Origin: Bosea sp. RAC05
GTDB lineage: Bacteria; Pseudomonadota; Alphaproteobacteria; Rhizobiales; Beijerinckiaceae
Assembly: GCF_001713455.1 (NCBI RefSeq)
Contig: NZ_CP016463.1
Span: forward strand, 644,739 to 708,738
Direction: 5' to 3'
DNA: 64,000 nt
Shown: positions 26,001-34,091 of the stretch, one piece after another
How positions within the stretch are numbered: the stretch's first letter is position 1
Layout: each line of letters starts with the position of its first letter
Position numbers and translations under genes: made by a program
The notes under the pieces: generated by a model
Databases searched by the model: none
What the model saw: the letters and a program-made list of their open reading frames with translations, nothing else
What the model was told of the DNA's origin: nothing

Positions 26001-27964
26001 CGCGCGATTCCTGGTGGTGGAACCTGCGCGTCACCGACGAGGCCGGTTCGACAGATCAGAAGTCGTACATGGTCGATTCAAACCCCAACGTCCAAAACGA
26101 TGGCGGAGGCGTCGGCGGAGGCCAGAAGGAGCGGTCAGGGCAGGTCGGCGACTATTTCGAGTTCTATAGCGGGACGCAAAACAAGCCATACGTGTTCTAT
26201 CATCTGGGAACGCTGTCGTTCCATGTCGGGTCAGGCACGCTTCCGGCCTGGGCTCGGCTGGATCCTGCGACCGGACAAATTTCGGGTACGCCCGACGTCG
26301 TTGGCGTCACTGTTGTCGATGTGATCGCCTGCGATAGTTACGATGGGAATTGCGACGGAGCCCTTCACACCATCACGATCACGGATCGGCGTGGACCGGG
26401 GGGCAACACATATCTGTCCGGCCGCGAATGGACTGAGTTCCGTCGTCCCAACGTGATCACTGTCCCTGCTGGCTTCACGCAGGCAAGCGCTTCGATCCAT
26501 TACCCGCAGTACGACACCCGGATTGGCCTTGATAATGCCAAAACGGGCTTCGCGGTCGGCTTGCCGCGGCCGGGCTTCTGGAAAAACTTCGAAGTCAGGC
26601 ACAGCAAAAACGATGCAGGGAAGACCGTCACGAGCTCGCAGTTTTTCGACATCGACATCGCAGCCGACCTCGACATCGACAATCGGTACCAGACCGTTTG
26701 CGTCAGGACCGGCGCGCCGTTCGAGTTTCCGACACCCAAGGTCACCGGGCAAAGGGGCAATCTGACCTTCGCCATGACCGATTACACCAAGACGCCCTAT
26801 CAGCTGCCAGCAGGCCTGTCTTTCGACACCGCGACCGGCATCCTGTCCGGAACACCGACGGCTCCGTGGGAGATGAGCGGCGTACGCTTCAGCGTCACCG
26901 ATGATTGGGACGGCGACACCTTCTACTACGAGCAGAAGGTCAACATTCGAGCGCCTCTGGCCATGTCCATTGGACCGGAAGTCAGGAGTGCGCGGGTAGG
27001 CGATTTTGTCTTCCAGAGCCTAAGCATCACCGGCTGGGGGAGCAGCGGCACAAAAATTTCCGTCAAGTCAGGATCGTTGCCCAAGGGTCTGTCTGCGACA
27101 TATTATGCAGGCTACATCTACGGCACGATCGAGGAAGCGGGGGTTCACTCGGCCGTCATTGAAATCGAGGACACAGGCTGCGACAACGCCAAGGTCGAAG
27201 CGGTTGTCAATTTCAATGTCACCCCGCGCCTGTATGCGACATCCGAAGAGAAGGTCTACGCTCGCGTCGGTGTCACGGCTCGAACCAATCCGGCGCCTCA
27301 GGCGAAATACGCCGGTACGCCTCTGACCTGGTCTCACTATGCAGGCACGATGCCCAACGGGATGTCGGTGGACCAGACGACCGGGCAGTTTGTCGGCAAG
27401 CCGGTGGTCTCGGGCACCTACAACAACCTCCAGGTGAAGGCCGTCGACCCCACTGGCAGTGCTCAAACGAACCGGTTCTCGCTTGTCGTCAATCCAGGAC
27501 CGACGATCCGGCTGAGCTCGGTCCGCTTCGATTATCACGTCCAGTCCGTCGTCGGGATCTATCCCTCCGTCACCAATGTGGTCGGAGCGACGTCATGGTC
27601 GTTGACGGGTACGTTGCCGCCTGGGTTGTCGTTCGACCCTGCAACCGGTTCGATCACCGGAACGGCTCAGGCTCAGGCCAATGTAAATCTCTCGATGTCT
27701 CTCATTGATTCCGAGGGCGCCGTTGCAGATCCTGTTGCGTTCCAGATCGTGATCGATCCTGTCCCAGTCGGGAAGTGGAACCCTTATCAGGCCATCAGCT
27801 GCCGCAACGGAGACGGTCGCTGGGCCTGCGTGCAGGTCTATCGCTGCACGACGGGCTATTGCGCCGATGCAGACCCATCAGGCCACATCTGTGCGACTGA
27901 CGGGGCAACGAATGGCGGGCCGGGCGTACCGATGTGCTACGGGGTGTTTTCCCCGGTGGAGTGA
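23018..27964 (+). CDS. Exported giant protein of about 17 putative-Ig (He_PIG) repeats
   Basis: A 1648-aa protein with a signal peptide (MRFGFRFFGVAAVISATVAG) followed by PYFRAG and about 17 tandem domains of roughly 85-95 aa. Each carries the He_PIG core, for example WSIDSGALPPGLAFSAGTGR followed by ISGVPT. Repeat 11 and the one at about 26450-26600 are degenerate. The last 65 residues are different: Cys-rich (six Cys), ending near VPMCYGVFSPVE, perhaps a disulfide-bonded cap. Such Cadherin/Ig-like repeat proteins act at the cell surface in adhesion or ligand binding. I start at 23018 since the signal peptide follows; an in-frame TTG at 22985 is less likely. No sortase, T1SS or autotransporter domain is seen. 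Confidence 0.9.
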   Translation: MRFGFRFFGVAAVISATVAGAIAADTPYFRAGRVSEPVENPALLQIDAPGALFTRRINAEAAIPAPVVRNNAGPFTWSVESGPLPAGTNLGPAGDITGRPTTPGFFGGIRVRGYTRDGKSGVSGAYAVSVIGMPSIGYVNLTTSVTQTVRLGPNLTNIAGPATYLLSGTLPAGVTHANGVLTGKPTAPGVYDNLRVTVTDFDNVQATSQPFRLTIVEAAVDVAVLDGAGRVDLPFNLPIAAAGLTGPVTWSLDAGRLPEGIEIDQNGALAGTPRVAGASSGLILKGVDANGLTAWSNAFSITIGEASISYRSASASLGTPYSLAPEAVGIQSGARWMLSRGSLPTGLHLSDATGTISGTPTVEQVASGLVVDVVDVGGTYRSQPFSISVIADTLAITSASNLRTRLASPFETALVASNATGATTWALAAGELPTGLAVEPASGKIAGTPTEVKTASGIVLEATDAIGLKGRSAPMTIAVIPQPEARAQPVYTLRRGVASAIKVEALNVLGQEDWQPSTQLITPGVTLDKQGRLVGTPTTLSVVNNIQATVTDTADGASGTSAPFSVKVEDYQEAFSITGVWDRYSVRVGKAISMTAPTAGPAAGSVNWRLATGALPQGLGVEVSTGKIVGIAASVGSATGLRMAATDGTSNAESNPFSVTVAPTLQASMPAVTKGKRGDAFSAAPTVVGQIGNLTWTISGGQLPPGLSFDSTSGRVSGVPTLAANYPYLIFTVTDSFDGASAQTPPVAIEIDPGLIVRGPSSLNGKSGVPFDTGSDFQVDGATQPLTWQLVSGTLPAGLNVNSALGSIAGTPTTEETQNNLQLQVTDAKGLVGRTKPFSIAITGGLRAIAAPLQIFQVNKAYGFTPKAENAVGNVVWSIDSGALPPGLAFSAGTGRISGVPTATGDWRGIKLRVTDSTTATALTIPFTIQVVSGVSLTLARDSTVTGRLGSAVNLPPPNVTGGIGKLTFDWAPAVPTQSGFVLNADTGAVTGTLPRDSWWWNLRVTDEAGSTDQKSYMVDSNPNVQNDGGGVGGGQKERSGQVGDYFEFYSGTQNKPYVFYHLGTLSFHVGSGTLPAWARLDPATGQISGTPDVVGVTVVDVIACDSYDGNCDGALHTITITDRRGPGGNTYLSGREWTEFRRPNVITVPAGFTQASASIHYPQYDTRIGLDNAKTGFAVGLPRPGFWKNFEVRHSKNDAGKTVTSSQFFDIDIAADLDIDNRYQTVCVRTGAPFEFPTPKVTGQRGNLTFAMTDYTKTPYQLPAGLSFDTATGILSGTPTAPWEMSGVRFSVTDDWDGDTFYYEQKVNIRAPLAMSIGPEVRSARVGDFVFQSLSITGWGSSGTKISVKSGSLPKGLSATYYAGYIYGTIEEAGVHSAVIEIEDTGCDNAKVEAVVNFNVTPRLYATSEEKVYARVGVTARTNPAPQAKYAGTPLTWSHYAGTMPNGMSVDQTTGQFVGKPVVSGTYNNLQVKAVDPTGSAQTNRFSLVVNPGPTIRLSSVRFDYHVQSVVGIYPSVTNVVGATSWSLTGTLPPGLSFDPATGSITGTAQAQANVNLSMSLIDSEGAVADPVAFQIVIDPVPVGKWNPYQAISCRNGDGRWACVQVYRCTTGYCADADPSGHICATDGATNGGPGVPMCYGVFSPVE

Positions 27965-27991
27965 GGGGCGAGCTGAGGGCTCGGCCCTCAC
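27961..27991. terminator. Bidirectional terminator between giant gene and lipoprotein gene
   Basis: GTGAGGGGCGAGC (27961-27973), loop TGAGG, then GCTCGGCCCTCAC (27979-27991): a 13-bp stem with one mismatch. It starts on the last coding bases of the giant gene and lies 25 bp beyond the stop of the convergent lipoprotein gene, so it can serve both. Confidence 0.7.
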
Positions 27992-28016
27992 TCCGTCTCC
28001 AGCGGGTGCGCAGGTG

Positions 28017-28958
28017 TCAGTGTCTCAGCTGATGCCCAGCAAACTGGAGTGACGTCACGCGCCAAGGGCCGCCAGTGCCTATCAGCGCTGATTTCCACGA
28101 CGAGACGGCATTCGTCCATGAGACCGGAGCCTCTCCAGGACGGAACTCCGTCGTGATCTGCATCCCTGCTCCAGCGGGAATCGGCGCACCCGTTTCGGGC
28201 GACCTGATCAGAACCGCCTCGGATGGACGGGTGATATCGACGGTTATCTCCGCCGACATCAGGGAAGCCCCCGGGAGCCATGCTTGCAGGTCCAAAAACC
28301 TGGCCATTTCGCCGATGCTGCGAGGAGCGATCGCGCCTGTCAGGCTGAGGCTGCCGCTCACTTTCGCGATGTCCGATGTGAACGTCGCATAGGCGATGTT
28401 GCCGTCGAGGACCTTTGCAGTCGCATGACCGAAAAGTCCGCCCGTCCCATCGGATTGAGCGGCCGAGCGAAGACCGTTCAGCGAGAGATCGATGTCGTCG
28501 CCGGGGCCAAAGGCCAGCGTTGCCGTCTCCATCGTCGAGATGCGGCCTCCGTGGTCAACCGTGATACCGGACAACCTCATTGCCTCGAACGGTCGTCGCG
28601 TCCGTTCAGAAGTCGGATTGACGACATCGGCATCGAGTGCCTGGAGCGAGCCGAGCTTCAGGCCGGTCATTTTGATCGAGTTCCATCGAACAGATCCCGC
28701 CGGCGTCGAGGTCTTCGAGGCAACGAGGTTCTCGGCTTCGAATGCCGAGCCAAACTGGTCGGTTCCTCTGAGTGCCTGGATGTCGGTGGTCGAGCCGTGC
28801 GTCTTTGCGGACCGATACGACAGATCCTTTAGACCCAGCGATTGCAGGGTCTGCATGAGGCCACGATCAACGGATCTGTCGGAGCAGCCAGCCAGGCTCG
28901 ACACGAGAACGCAGGCAATCAGAGGCAGGGCTGTCTGGGGCAATCTCATCTTGGTCAT
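28017..28958 (-). CDS. Predicted lipoprotein
   Basis: A 313-aa protein with a lipoprotein signal (PLIACVLVSSLAGC), the Cys at about residue 25 being the lipidation site. The body looks beta-rich with repeated Asp/Asn/Thr turns (for example DDIDLSLNGLRSAA), like an outer-membrane-attached protein. No domain recognised. In-frame ATGs at 28958 and 28949 are both possible; neither has a strong ribosome site. It is convergent with the exported giant, whose product it may meet in the envelope. A GGTGGAT word lies about 75 bp upstream. Confidence 0.8.
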   Translation of the reverse strand: MTKMRLPQTALPLIACVLVSSLAGCSDRSVDRGLMQTLQSLGLKDLSYRSAKTHGSTTDIQALRGTDQFGSAFEAENLVASKTSTPAGSVRWNSIKMTGLKLGSLQALDADVVNPTSERTRRPFEAMRLSGITVDHGGRISTMETATLAFGPGDDIDLSLNGLRSAAQSDGTGGLFGHATAKVLDGNIAYATFTSDIAKVSGSLSLTGAIAPRSIGEMARFLDLQAWLPGASLMSAEITVDITRPSEAVLIRSPETGAPIPAGAGMQITTEFRPGEAPVSWTNAVSSWKSALIGTGGPWRVTSLQFAGHQLRH

Positions 28959-29030
28959 CTTTCGTCAGACGGCCAAGGGTAGAAGTCACATGGCAGGGGC
29001 GCAACGAATGCGTGGCCAATCGATCGTGCA

Positions 29031-29037
29031 ATCCACC
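29031..29037 (-). promoter_or_regulatory. GGTGGAT word upstream of the lipoprotein gene
   Basis: Reads ATTTTGGTGGATTGCACG on the minus strand, about 75 bp before the 28958 start. It includes GGATTG, the core shared with the other intergenic word. Confidence 0.35.
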
Positions 29038-29049
29038 AAAATGGCCCGT

Positions 29050-29388
29050 CTAACGGGGGGAGCGTGCCGTATTGGGGTCATCCAGAGAAGGATCTCGACG
29101 CAAGGAACGCCGGGTCGAAACAGCCGTAGCCGGATCACCGAGCGTGCCGGTTGCCCGGCGATTATGGACCATGCAGCCGAGCTGCCGATAGCTGACGCCG
29201 ACAGCTCCGAGCTTCAACGCTCGCTCTCGGTTTGACTGGCAGATGTCGTAATGATCGCCCTGGAACCAGCGTCGGGAGACGCCCAATGCATCGGCCATCC
29301 GATGGAGTTCGGCATCCGTATCAGCGACCATGTGGGACATGCGCATTCCCCGATAGGGCGCTAACATGTTGTCAACATAAACTGTCAT
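29050..29388 (-). CDS. DUF4031 family protein
   Basis: A 112-aa protein with the DUF4031 pattern: MTVYVDNMLAPYRGMRMSHM, then LHRMADALGVSRRWFQGDHY and the YDICQSNRERALKLGA block. The function of DUF4031 is unknown; members occur in phages and diverse bacteria. The start at 29388 is fixed by where the family begins; 38 further upstream codons are open but do not look like the family. No clear ribosome site. The C-terminal 20 residues after NRRATGTLG are variable and basic. Confidence 0.85.
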   Translation of the reverse strand: MTVYVDNMLAPYRGMRMSHMVADTDAELHRMADALGVSRRWFQGDHYDICQSNRERALKLGAVGVSYRQLGCMVHNRRATGTLGDPATAVSTRRSLRRDPSLDDPNTARSPR

Positions 29389-29541
29389 TTGCAGCAACGT
29401 TACATGTCCAAGATAAGTGGCGTAGTAGACGGGTTCGTTTAGATCGATCTCGACCAGTGTGCTGCATGAGGTTGCAACCAACGAGGACCGAGCTGCGGTC
29501 ACTCCGGTTTTGAGAAAGACCGTGGCTGACTGTGACCGGTG

Positions 29542-29556
29542 GTCTCACGGTGAGAC
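29542..29556. repeat. Hairpin GTCTCA-CGG-TGAGAC
   Basis: Perfect 6-bp stem with a 3-nt loop in the gene-poor region, about 150 bp upstream of the DUF4031 start on the minus strand. Confidence 0.4.
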
Positions 29557-29620
29557 TGACCATGCGGGTGCCGGGAATTTCACGGCATTGGGTCGGCATT
29601 CGTAAACCAGACCTGCTTGA

Positions 29621-29650
29621 GGCCGCTATGGGGAGGTTCCCCTCGCGGCC
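29621..29650. ncRNA. Candidate structured RNA: long interrupted hairpin
   Basis: GGCCGC (29621-29626) pairs with GCGGCC (29645-29650), and inside it GGGGA (29630-29634) pairs with TCCCC (29638-29642) around a GGT loop; a 3/2-nt internal loop separates the stems. The 11 G+C-rich pairs outside any gene suggest a structured transcript or terminator. It is not a recognised RNA family. Confidence 0.3.
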
Positions 29651-30011
29651 CGATTGGTGCATAGAGTACATCATTAGGGTGAAACCGAAAGTGCAAGGAT
29701 AAGAACGGCAATTCCGGTTCTTGTGTTGGTGGGCCTCTTTATTTGGCGAGCCAGCACGCGAGTGAGTCCGGGGGCAAATGTCATTCAGGAAAACCGGCTT
29801 CGCATTTCGGCTTATTGCCCAAAGGTTGAGCACGGATTGAGTTGGTTCTAAACGGAACTAACTTGTCTCGTTCCCAAACTTGGGTCATAGCGGCCGAGTG
29901 AGTGTGCCGACCATGAGCTCAATCAATGCTTGGGCTGCGTGACGCGTCGTTATGGTAAGTTGAAATACGTCTCGTCCGATAACCGCATCGCGTGATGAGG
30001 GGCCAGCGCTT

Positions 30012-31085
30012 TTGATTGATCGCCGCAGCAAGTCCAAGGGGACCTCGCTGGATGCTCTCCGGCAGGCAAACGATGTCGTACGGGCGTGCGACGAGCAGAT
30101 TGCTCTTTTTTCGGACGACGAACTTGCGGCCGGCCGCCTGCTGGAGGGATTTCTCCTGCGTCGCGATCTCGATGCCGTCGCAGAAATGCTCCAGGCCAAC
30201 CCGACCGTGTTCTTCGTCGGACGCAGGAAGTCGCCCAAACCCTACACGCCTCGCAGTGTCAGGGAGACGCTGGAACTGGGTGCCATGGCGAGGTCAGAGC
30301 GATCGAACCGGCTCCTGCCGCGCTATGTCATGCACACATTCACCCGCGACCGTCACACGACACTGTTCGGCAGAGCCCCTTACGTGGCCTCACAGCAGGT
30401 CGGAGAGACGATGATTTCGTTGCGGCGGGACAACCCCTTGCCCCTCGATACGGTCTGGTCGATCGCTCTTGCCGGCATCGGCATGCTGGCGCTGATGATC
30501 CTGCCGATCTCCCGTTTTCCAGACAGGGCAATCGCGGTGCCATTGCCTCATGGTCTTCTGCTTGGGCATCTGACAACGGAGTACGACGGCTCGGCGGCTA
30601 GAGACGTGCAGCTCAATCGCGCCACCGAGCTGACAAGTGGTGGCATCGTCGAGCACCCATATGTCCCATCGCCTATGGCTGTCGATCCTGAAACCGGCGA
30701 CATCTGGGTCTTTCAGGCAGAAACATACCTTCTGACGAAGGACTTCGATGCCGGGCAGAGGGCCCTCTACGAAACGCTCGTGGCCTTTCAGGACAGGCTC
30801 GCCGAATGCGTGAAGCTGCTGGGGCTGTCGTGCATCTTCCCCCAGCACGGCGATTGCGTGCGGCTGATGCGGCCAGAGACGGGCATGATGCTGCGCATCG
30901 AGCGTGCAAGGGCAGAGATGGTCGAACTCCTCCTGTCGCCGGGAATTGCGCAGGCGATGGGCAACGAGGTTCTCCCGGAGCTCGCGCCCGTCCTCGAGGC
31001 CGTCCGGATCAAGTCCGACAGCACGACCGATCAGGTGGCGGAGTTGATCCGGAACGCAGGCGGGACCGCCCAGGGACTGCGCTGA
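30012..31085 (+). CDS. Hypothetical 357-aa protein with one hydrophobic segment
   Basis: Unrecognised. Starts at a TTG (30012) after GATGAGGGG; no in-frame ATG occurs before about residue 59, so the TTG is likely. The N-terminal 60 residues are helical (RQANDVVRACDEQIALFSDD). A hydrophobic stretch at about 149-167 (WSIALAGIGMLALMILPIS) could be a TM segment or buried core. The C-terminal half is again helical. It converges with the 31093 gene with 7 bp between stops. Confidence 0.7.
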   Translation: MIDRRSKSKGTSLDALRQANDVVRACDEQIALFSDDELAAGRLLEGFLLRRDLDAVAEMLQANPTVFFVGRRKSPKPYTPRSVRETLELGAMARSERSNRLLPRYVMHTFTRDRHTTLFGRAPYVASQQVGETMISLRRDNPLPLDTVWSIALAGIGMLALMILPISRFPDRAIAVPLPHGLLLGHLTTEYDGSAARDVQLNRATELTSGGIVEHPYVPSPMAVDPETGDIWVFQAETYLLTKDFDAGQRALYETLVAFQDRLAECVKLLGLSCIFPQHGDCVRLMRPETGMMLRIERARAEMVELLLSPGIAQAMGNEVLPELAPVLEAVRIKSDSTTDQVAELIRNAGGTAQGLR

Positions 31086-31092
31086 CGGGAAG

Positions 31093-32283
31093 CTATATCG
31101 AAAGTTCGTTGAGATCCGGATCGACCACCGATCGGGCCCTCGGTCGAAGATCGAGCTCGGGCCGCTGAGCCATCACCGGGATCAATTCGTTTTTCATATA
31201 GGTCCGGAGCGTCAGCCGCTCATTGGGGATGGTGGCCATAAAGGCTTCCACCGCGTCGAACATCTCGACCGGGTTACCCTCTTCGGGATCCCATTGGCCG
31301 AGCTTGGAGCGCATCTCGATCCAGGCGAGCAGCGATTCATCGGGCAACAGCGGAAAGTCGGTCCCGGCCGCATCGGTGACGATCCCCTGAAGGGACTTCA
31401 TCGCGCAGTGTGTCCGGTCGAAGTCGACATAGTCGCGATCGACCTGATCAACGATGACGTTGTCGGGCCCGATCACGTGAATGCGGGCGCGCCCGCGAAT
31501 TGCATCACGGAACTGCTCGAACTGTCGACGCTCGTCGATGCTGAACCAGGCGGCTCCGTGAAACCGGCCTTCCGACAGCTCGCGATGGAAGCTGGTCACG
31601 ACCGCGCCTGAGACCCGACGAACACGATAGCACGGCGGGTCGACCCGCTCGTAGAGCCGGCCACCGCTGACGAGGAAATCATTGCGCAGCAGTTCGCGAA
31701 CGGCTTCCTCTGCCTCCGGCTTGCCGCTGGAGATCACCTCCTTGGCAGTGTTCAGGGAGAAAACCTGGCTGCCTGGGAAAGTCGGCATGCCACGGAAGCG
31801 GATCACGATTGGATCCGATTTGCCTTTCTCCTCGACGGCACGATCCAGCCAGTGAAGGTAGCCCCTCGTAGGCTCGGCTTCCCCGGTTCGGGATCCCCAA
31901 TCCTGCAGAAGCGGGAGGAAATGAGGATCCGCTCTGTGGTTCGGGTGGACGCCACCCCGCAGACGAAGGGAAATTCGCTCATGGAAGCGCTCGCGGCTGT
32001 AGTGCCAGCAGTCGCGCCAGAGCTTGCCGTCGTGTCCATGCAGGACCAGTGCTTCAGACCGCACTTGATTGTAAGCACCGGCCCCGCGGTTCTCGAAATG
32101 CCTGGTCAGGCGCTCGTCTTCTTTCTCGTCGACGACGCGAGCTGAAAGAGCGTTCGGGCGATCCAGTGTGGGAACGTCCCGCAACTCAACGGTCAGCGTA
32201 TCGGAGAAGCGTTCGGTCTTCGGCGTGCGTGCGCGAAGCGGGACATAGGTCACGGGGTACTCATAGAGGACTTTCGCGCGCAT
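31093..32283 (-). CDS. Hypothetical 396-aa protein
   Basis: A soluble, Arg/Glu-rich protein without a recognised domain. The ATG at 32283 (MRAKVLYEYPVTYVPLRART) follows CCGGAGTG; 15 further codons upstream are open but unsupported. The mix of basic and acidic patches (for example RDAIRGRARIHVIGPDNVIV) would fit a nucleic-acid- or protein-binding protein but does not show it. Divergent from the HerA-like gene across a 169-bp spacer. Confidence 0.75.
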   Translation of the reverse strand: MRAKVLYEYPVTYVPLRARTPKTERFSDTLTVELRDVPTLDRPNALSARVVDEKEDERLTRHFENRGAGAYNQVRSEALVLHGHDGKLWRDCWHYSRERFHERISLRLRGGVHPNHRADPHFLPLLQDWGSRTGEAEPTRGYLHWLDRAVEEKGKSDPIVIRFRGMPTFPGSQVFSLNTAKEVISSGKPEAEEAVRELLRNDFLVSGGRLYERVDPPCYRVRRVSGAVVTSFHRELSEGRFHGAAWFSIDERRQFEQFRDAIRGRARIHVIGPDNVIVDQVDRDYVDFDRTHCAMKSLQGIVTDAAGTDFPLLPDESLLAWIEMRSKLGQWDPEEGNPVEMFDAVEAFMATIPNERLTLRTYMKNELIPVMAQRPELDLRPRARSVVDPDLNELSI

Positions 32284-32401
32284 CGGACACTCCGGCAATC
32301 TGCTCGACCTTAGCCAAGCTTCAAGCAAGGCAATAGTGGGCGGCGATCAAGTCCAATCCAGTCGGGGACGAGCGACCAGGGCATGTTGCCTCTAACGCCC
32401 A

Positions 32402-32428
32402 AAGGATTGCATGACTTGATCCTTGGAC
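32402..32428 (+). promoter_or_regulatory. AAGGATTG word and inverted ATCCTTGG before the HerA-like gene
   Basis: AAGGATTG (32402-32409) is followed after 10 nt by ATCCTTGG, its partial inverted copy, 25-50 bp before the start at 32453. The AAGGAT/ATCCTT symmetry suggests a protein-binding site. Confidence 0.4.
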
Positions 32429-32452
32429 GAATCGGGTCAGGATTGCCGTGAC

Positions 32453-33964
32453 ATGAAGATCGAAGTCGAACTGGGGCTGACTGCCGAACGGGCCGGTTCA
32501 CCGGCGCCGGCCATCATCGACGTCGAGGAACTCCTGGCGACACGTCTACTGGTCCAGGGCAACTCGGGATCGGGTAAATCCCATCTCCTGCGGCGACTGA
32601 TCGAGCAGAGCGCGCCGCATGTTCAGCAGGTGATCATCGATCCCGAAGGCGACTTCACCAGTCTGGCCGACATCTACGGTCACGTCGTCGTCGACGCCAA
32701 CCGCAGCGAGGCCGAGCTCGAAGCCATCGCAAACCGCATTCGCGAGCACCGCGTCTCCTGTGTCCTCAATCTCGACAGCCTCGAGGTGGACATGCAGATG
32801 AAAGCGGCGGCGATGTTCCTCAACACCCTGTTCGATGCGCCCCGTGAAATGTGGTACCCGGTCCTGGTCGTCGTCGACGAGGCCCAGCTCTTCGCGCCCG
32901 CGGCCGCCGGCGACGTATCCGAGGAAGCTCGGAAGGTTTCCCTGGCCGCGATGACCAACCTGATGTGCCGCGGCCGCAAGCGTGGCCTCGCTGGCGTCAT
33001 CGCCACCCAGCGCCTGGCCAAGCTCGCCAAAAACGTCGCGGCTGAAGCGTCCAACTTCCTGATGGGCCGCACCTTCCTCGATATCGACATGGCCCGAGCA
33101 TCGGATTTGCTCGGTCTCGATCGCGGCAAGTCCGAGATGTTCCGGGAACTCGAACGCGGCCACTTCATCGCGCTCGGCCCGGCTCTGTCCCGGCGACCGC
33201 TCCCGATCAAAGTCGGAAGCGTCGAGACGGCTGCTCGCGGATCGACCCCCAAGCTGACGCCGCCACCGGCGCCGGCGGGAGACGAGGCGCGCGACATGAT
33301 CCTGGCGAGCCTTCCGATGCCGACCGCCCGCCCCGCCCGCCGGCCGGCGCCTCCGCCATCGGTCTCGACAGACGACCTGCTGGCTGTCGTCGAACGCGAA
33401 AAGGCAAGCGAACAGATCGACGATACGGTCGATCCCGTCGCAGTCGAGCAGCGCGAAGCCACCCTGCGTAGCATCCTATCGGAGATCATGTCGGATCCCG
33501 AAGCGGCCTATCGTCCCGAAGGCGTTCTCTACCAGGATTTCCTGGTCCATTGCCGCATCAAGCGTGTCGGTGGGGCAAAGCCGGATCTGGCAGCGTTTCG
33601 CGGCTACCTGACGGTCGCGCGTGCTGGCGTCGACAGCGAAGTGGCAGGAACGCCCGAATGGGAGCGCGCGATGACCGTCGCAGCAGAGGTTCCTGAGGAG
33701 CTCAAGAGCATCTACCTCCTGCTTGCGCGCGCTGCGATGGACAAGCAGGCGTGCCCATCCGACCTCGATGTCGCCAGGGTCTGTGGCAGCCATTCTCCGA
33801 GCCGGGCTCGCAATCGCATCCAGCAGCTCGAAAAGGGGACCTTCATCGTCATCCGCAAGGACATGAAGGGTCAGCGGATCGTTGCTCTCCCGGATCTCGG
33901 CTGGGAGACGCTGGCTGGTAATCCTGACGCGCCGGCGCGCGAACCTCTGCTCGCTGCCGTCTGA
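32453..33964 (+). CDS. HerA-like (DUF87) ATPase
   Basis: A 503-aa hexameric-type DNA-translocase ATPase of the HerA/FtsK superfamily. Walker A GNSGSGKS (36-43), Walker B VVVDEAQLF (Asp142, Glu143) and the sensor block GLAGVIATQRLAKLAKN are clear. The region 265-330 is a Pro/Ala-rich linker; the C-terminal 120 residues resemble a helical winged-helix-like module (SPSRARNRIQQLEKGTFIVI). HerA pumps DNA for end resection (with NurA) or in defence systems (with Sir2 or nucleases). No NurA neighbour is visible. The start at 32453 is chosen because it begins the conserved protein; an upstream in-frame TTG (32423) lies inside the presumed regulatory site. Confidence 0.9.
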   Translation: MKIEVELGLTAERAGSPAPAIIDVEELLATRLLVQGNSGSGKSHLLRRLIEQSAPHVQQVIIDPEGDFTSLADIYGHVVVDANRSEAELEAIANRIREHRVSCVLNLDSLEVDMQMKAAAMFLNTLFDAPREMWYPVLVVVDEAQLFAPAAAGDVSEEARKVSLAAMTNLMCRGRKRGLAGVIATQRLAKLAKNVAAEASNFLMGRTFLDIDMARASDLLGLDRGKSEMFRELERGHFIALGPALSRRPLPIKVGSVETAARGSTPKLTPPPAPAGDEARDMILASLPMPTARPARRPAPPPSVSTDDLLAVVEREKASEQIDDTVDPVAVEQREATLRSILSEIMSDPEAAYRPEGVLYQDFLVHCRIKRVGGAKPDLAAFRGYLTVARAGVDSEVAGTPEWERAMTVAAEVPEELKSIYLLLARAAMDKQACPSDLDVARVCGSHSPSRARNRIQQLEKGTFIVIRKDMKGQRIVALPDLGWETLAGNPDAPAREPLLAAV

Positions 33965-33966
33965 TC

Positions 33967-33974
33967 AAGGATTG
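33967..33974 (+). promoter_or_regulatory. AAGGATTG word after the HerA-like gene
   Basis: AAGGATTGCTCGATAAACC begins three bases after the HerA stop and points to the leader ORF and gene at 34092. TTGCTC and ATATGC with 17-bp spacing could be -35 and -10 boxes. Confidence 0.4.
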
Positions 33975-34040
33975 CTCGATAAACCTTGGTTGTGATATGC
34001 CCGGCTCGCAGCCAGTGCGCTGTCTGAAGGAGAGAGCGCG

Positions 34041-34067
34041 ATGAACGAGGCCAGCCACTTCCGTTAG
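34041..34067 (+). CDS. Possible 8-codon leader peptide (MNEASHFR)
   Basis: ATG at 34041 follows AAGGAGAG at ideal spacing, and the ORF stops at TAG (34065-34067), 24 bp before the next gene. Its stop codon lies in the 5' arm of a hairpin (34063-34081). Too short to judge as a protein; proposed as a leader ORF from its ribosome site and position. Confidence 0.35.
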   Translation: MNEASHFR

Positions 34068-34081
34068 TGACCATCACTGAC
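34063..34081 (+). promoter_or_regulatory. Hairpin next to the ribosome site of the 34092 gene
   Basis: GTTAGTGA (34063-34070), loop CCA, TCACTGAC (34074-34081): an 8-bp stem with one G-U pair. It overlaps the leader stop and ends one base before GGAG, the ribosome site of the following gene. Could couple leader translation to downstream initiation. Confidence 0.35.
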
Positions 34082-34091
34082 GGAGACCACA

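Larger units (their letters stand above)
29389..30011. other. Gene-poor 620-bp region with strong hairpins
   Basis: No convincing coding sequence; open frames here are short or lack protein-like composition. The part from about 29680 to 29880 is visibly more A/T-rich than its surroundings. Two hairpins stand out (29542-29556 and 29621-29650). The stretch may hold promoters for both flanking genes, an untranslated RNA, or remains of an old insertion; I cannot tell which. Confidence 0.5.

Noticed and set aside
29372..29833. 153-aa minus-strand open frame in the gene-poor region
   Set aside because: Low-likelihood composition (many Cys, His, Arg, Ser), no ribosome site, and it overlaps the hairpins and the DUF4031 start.
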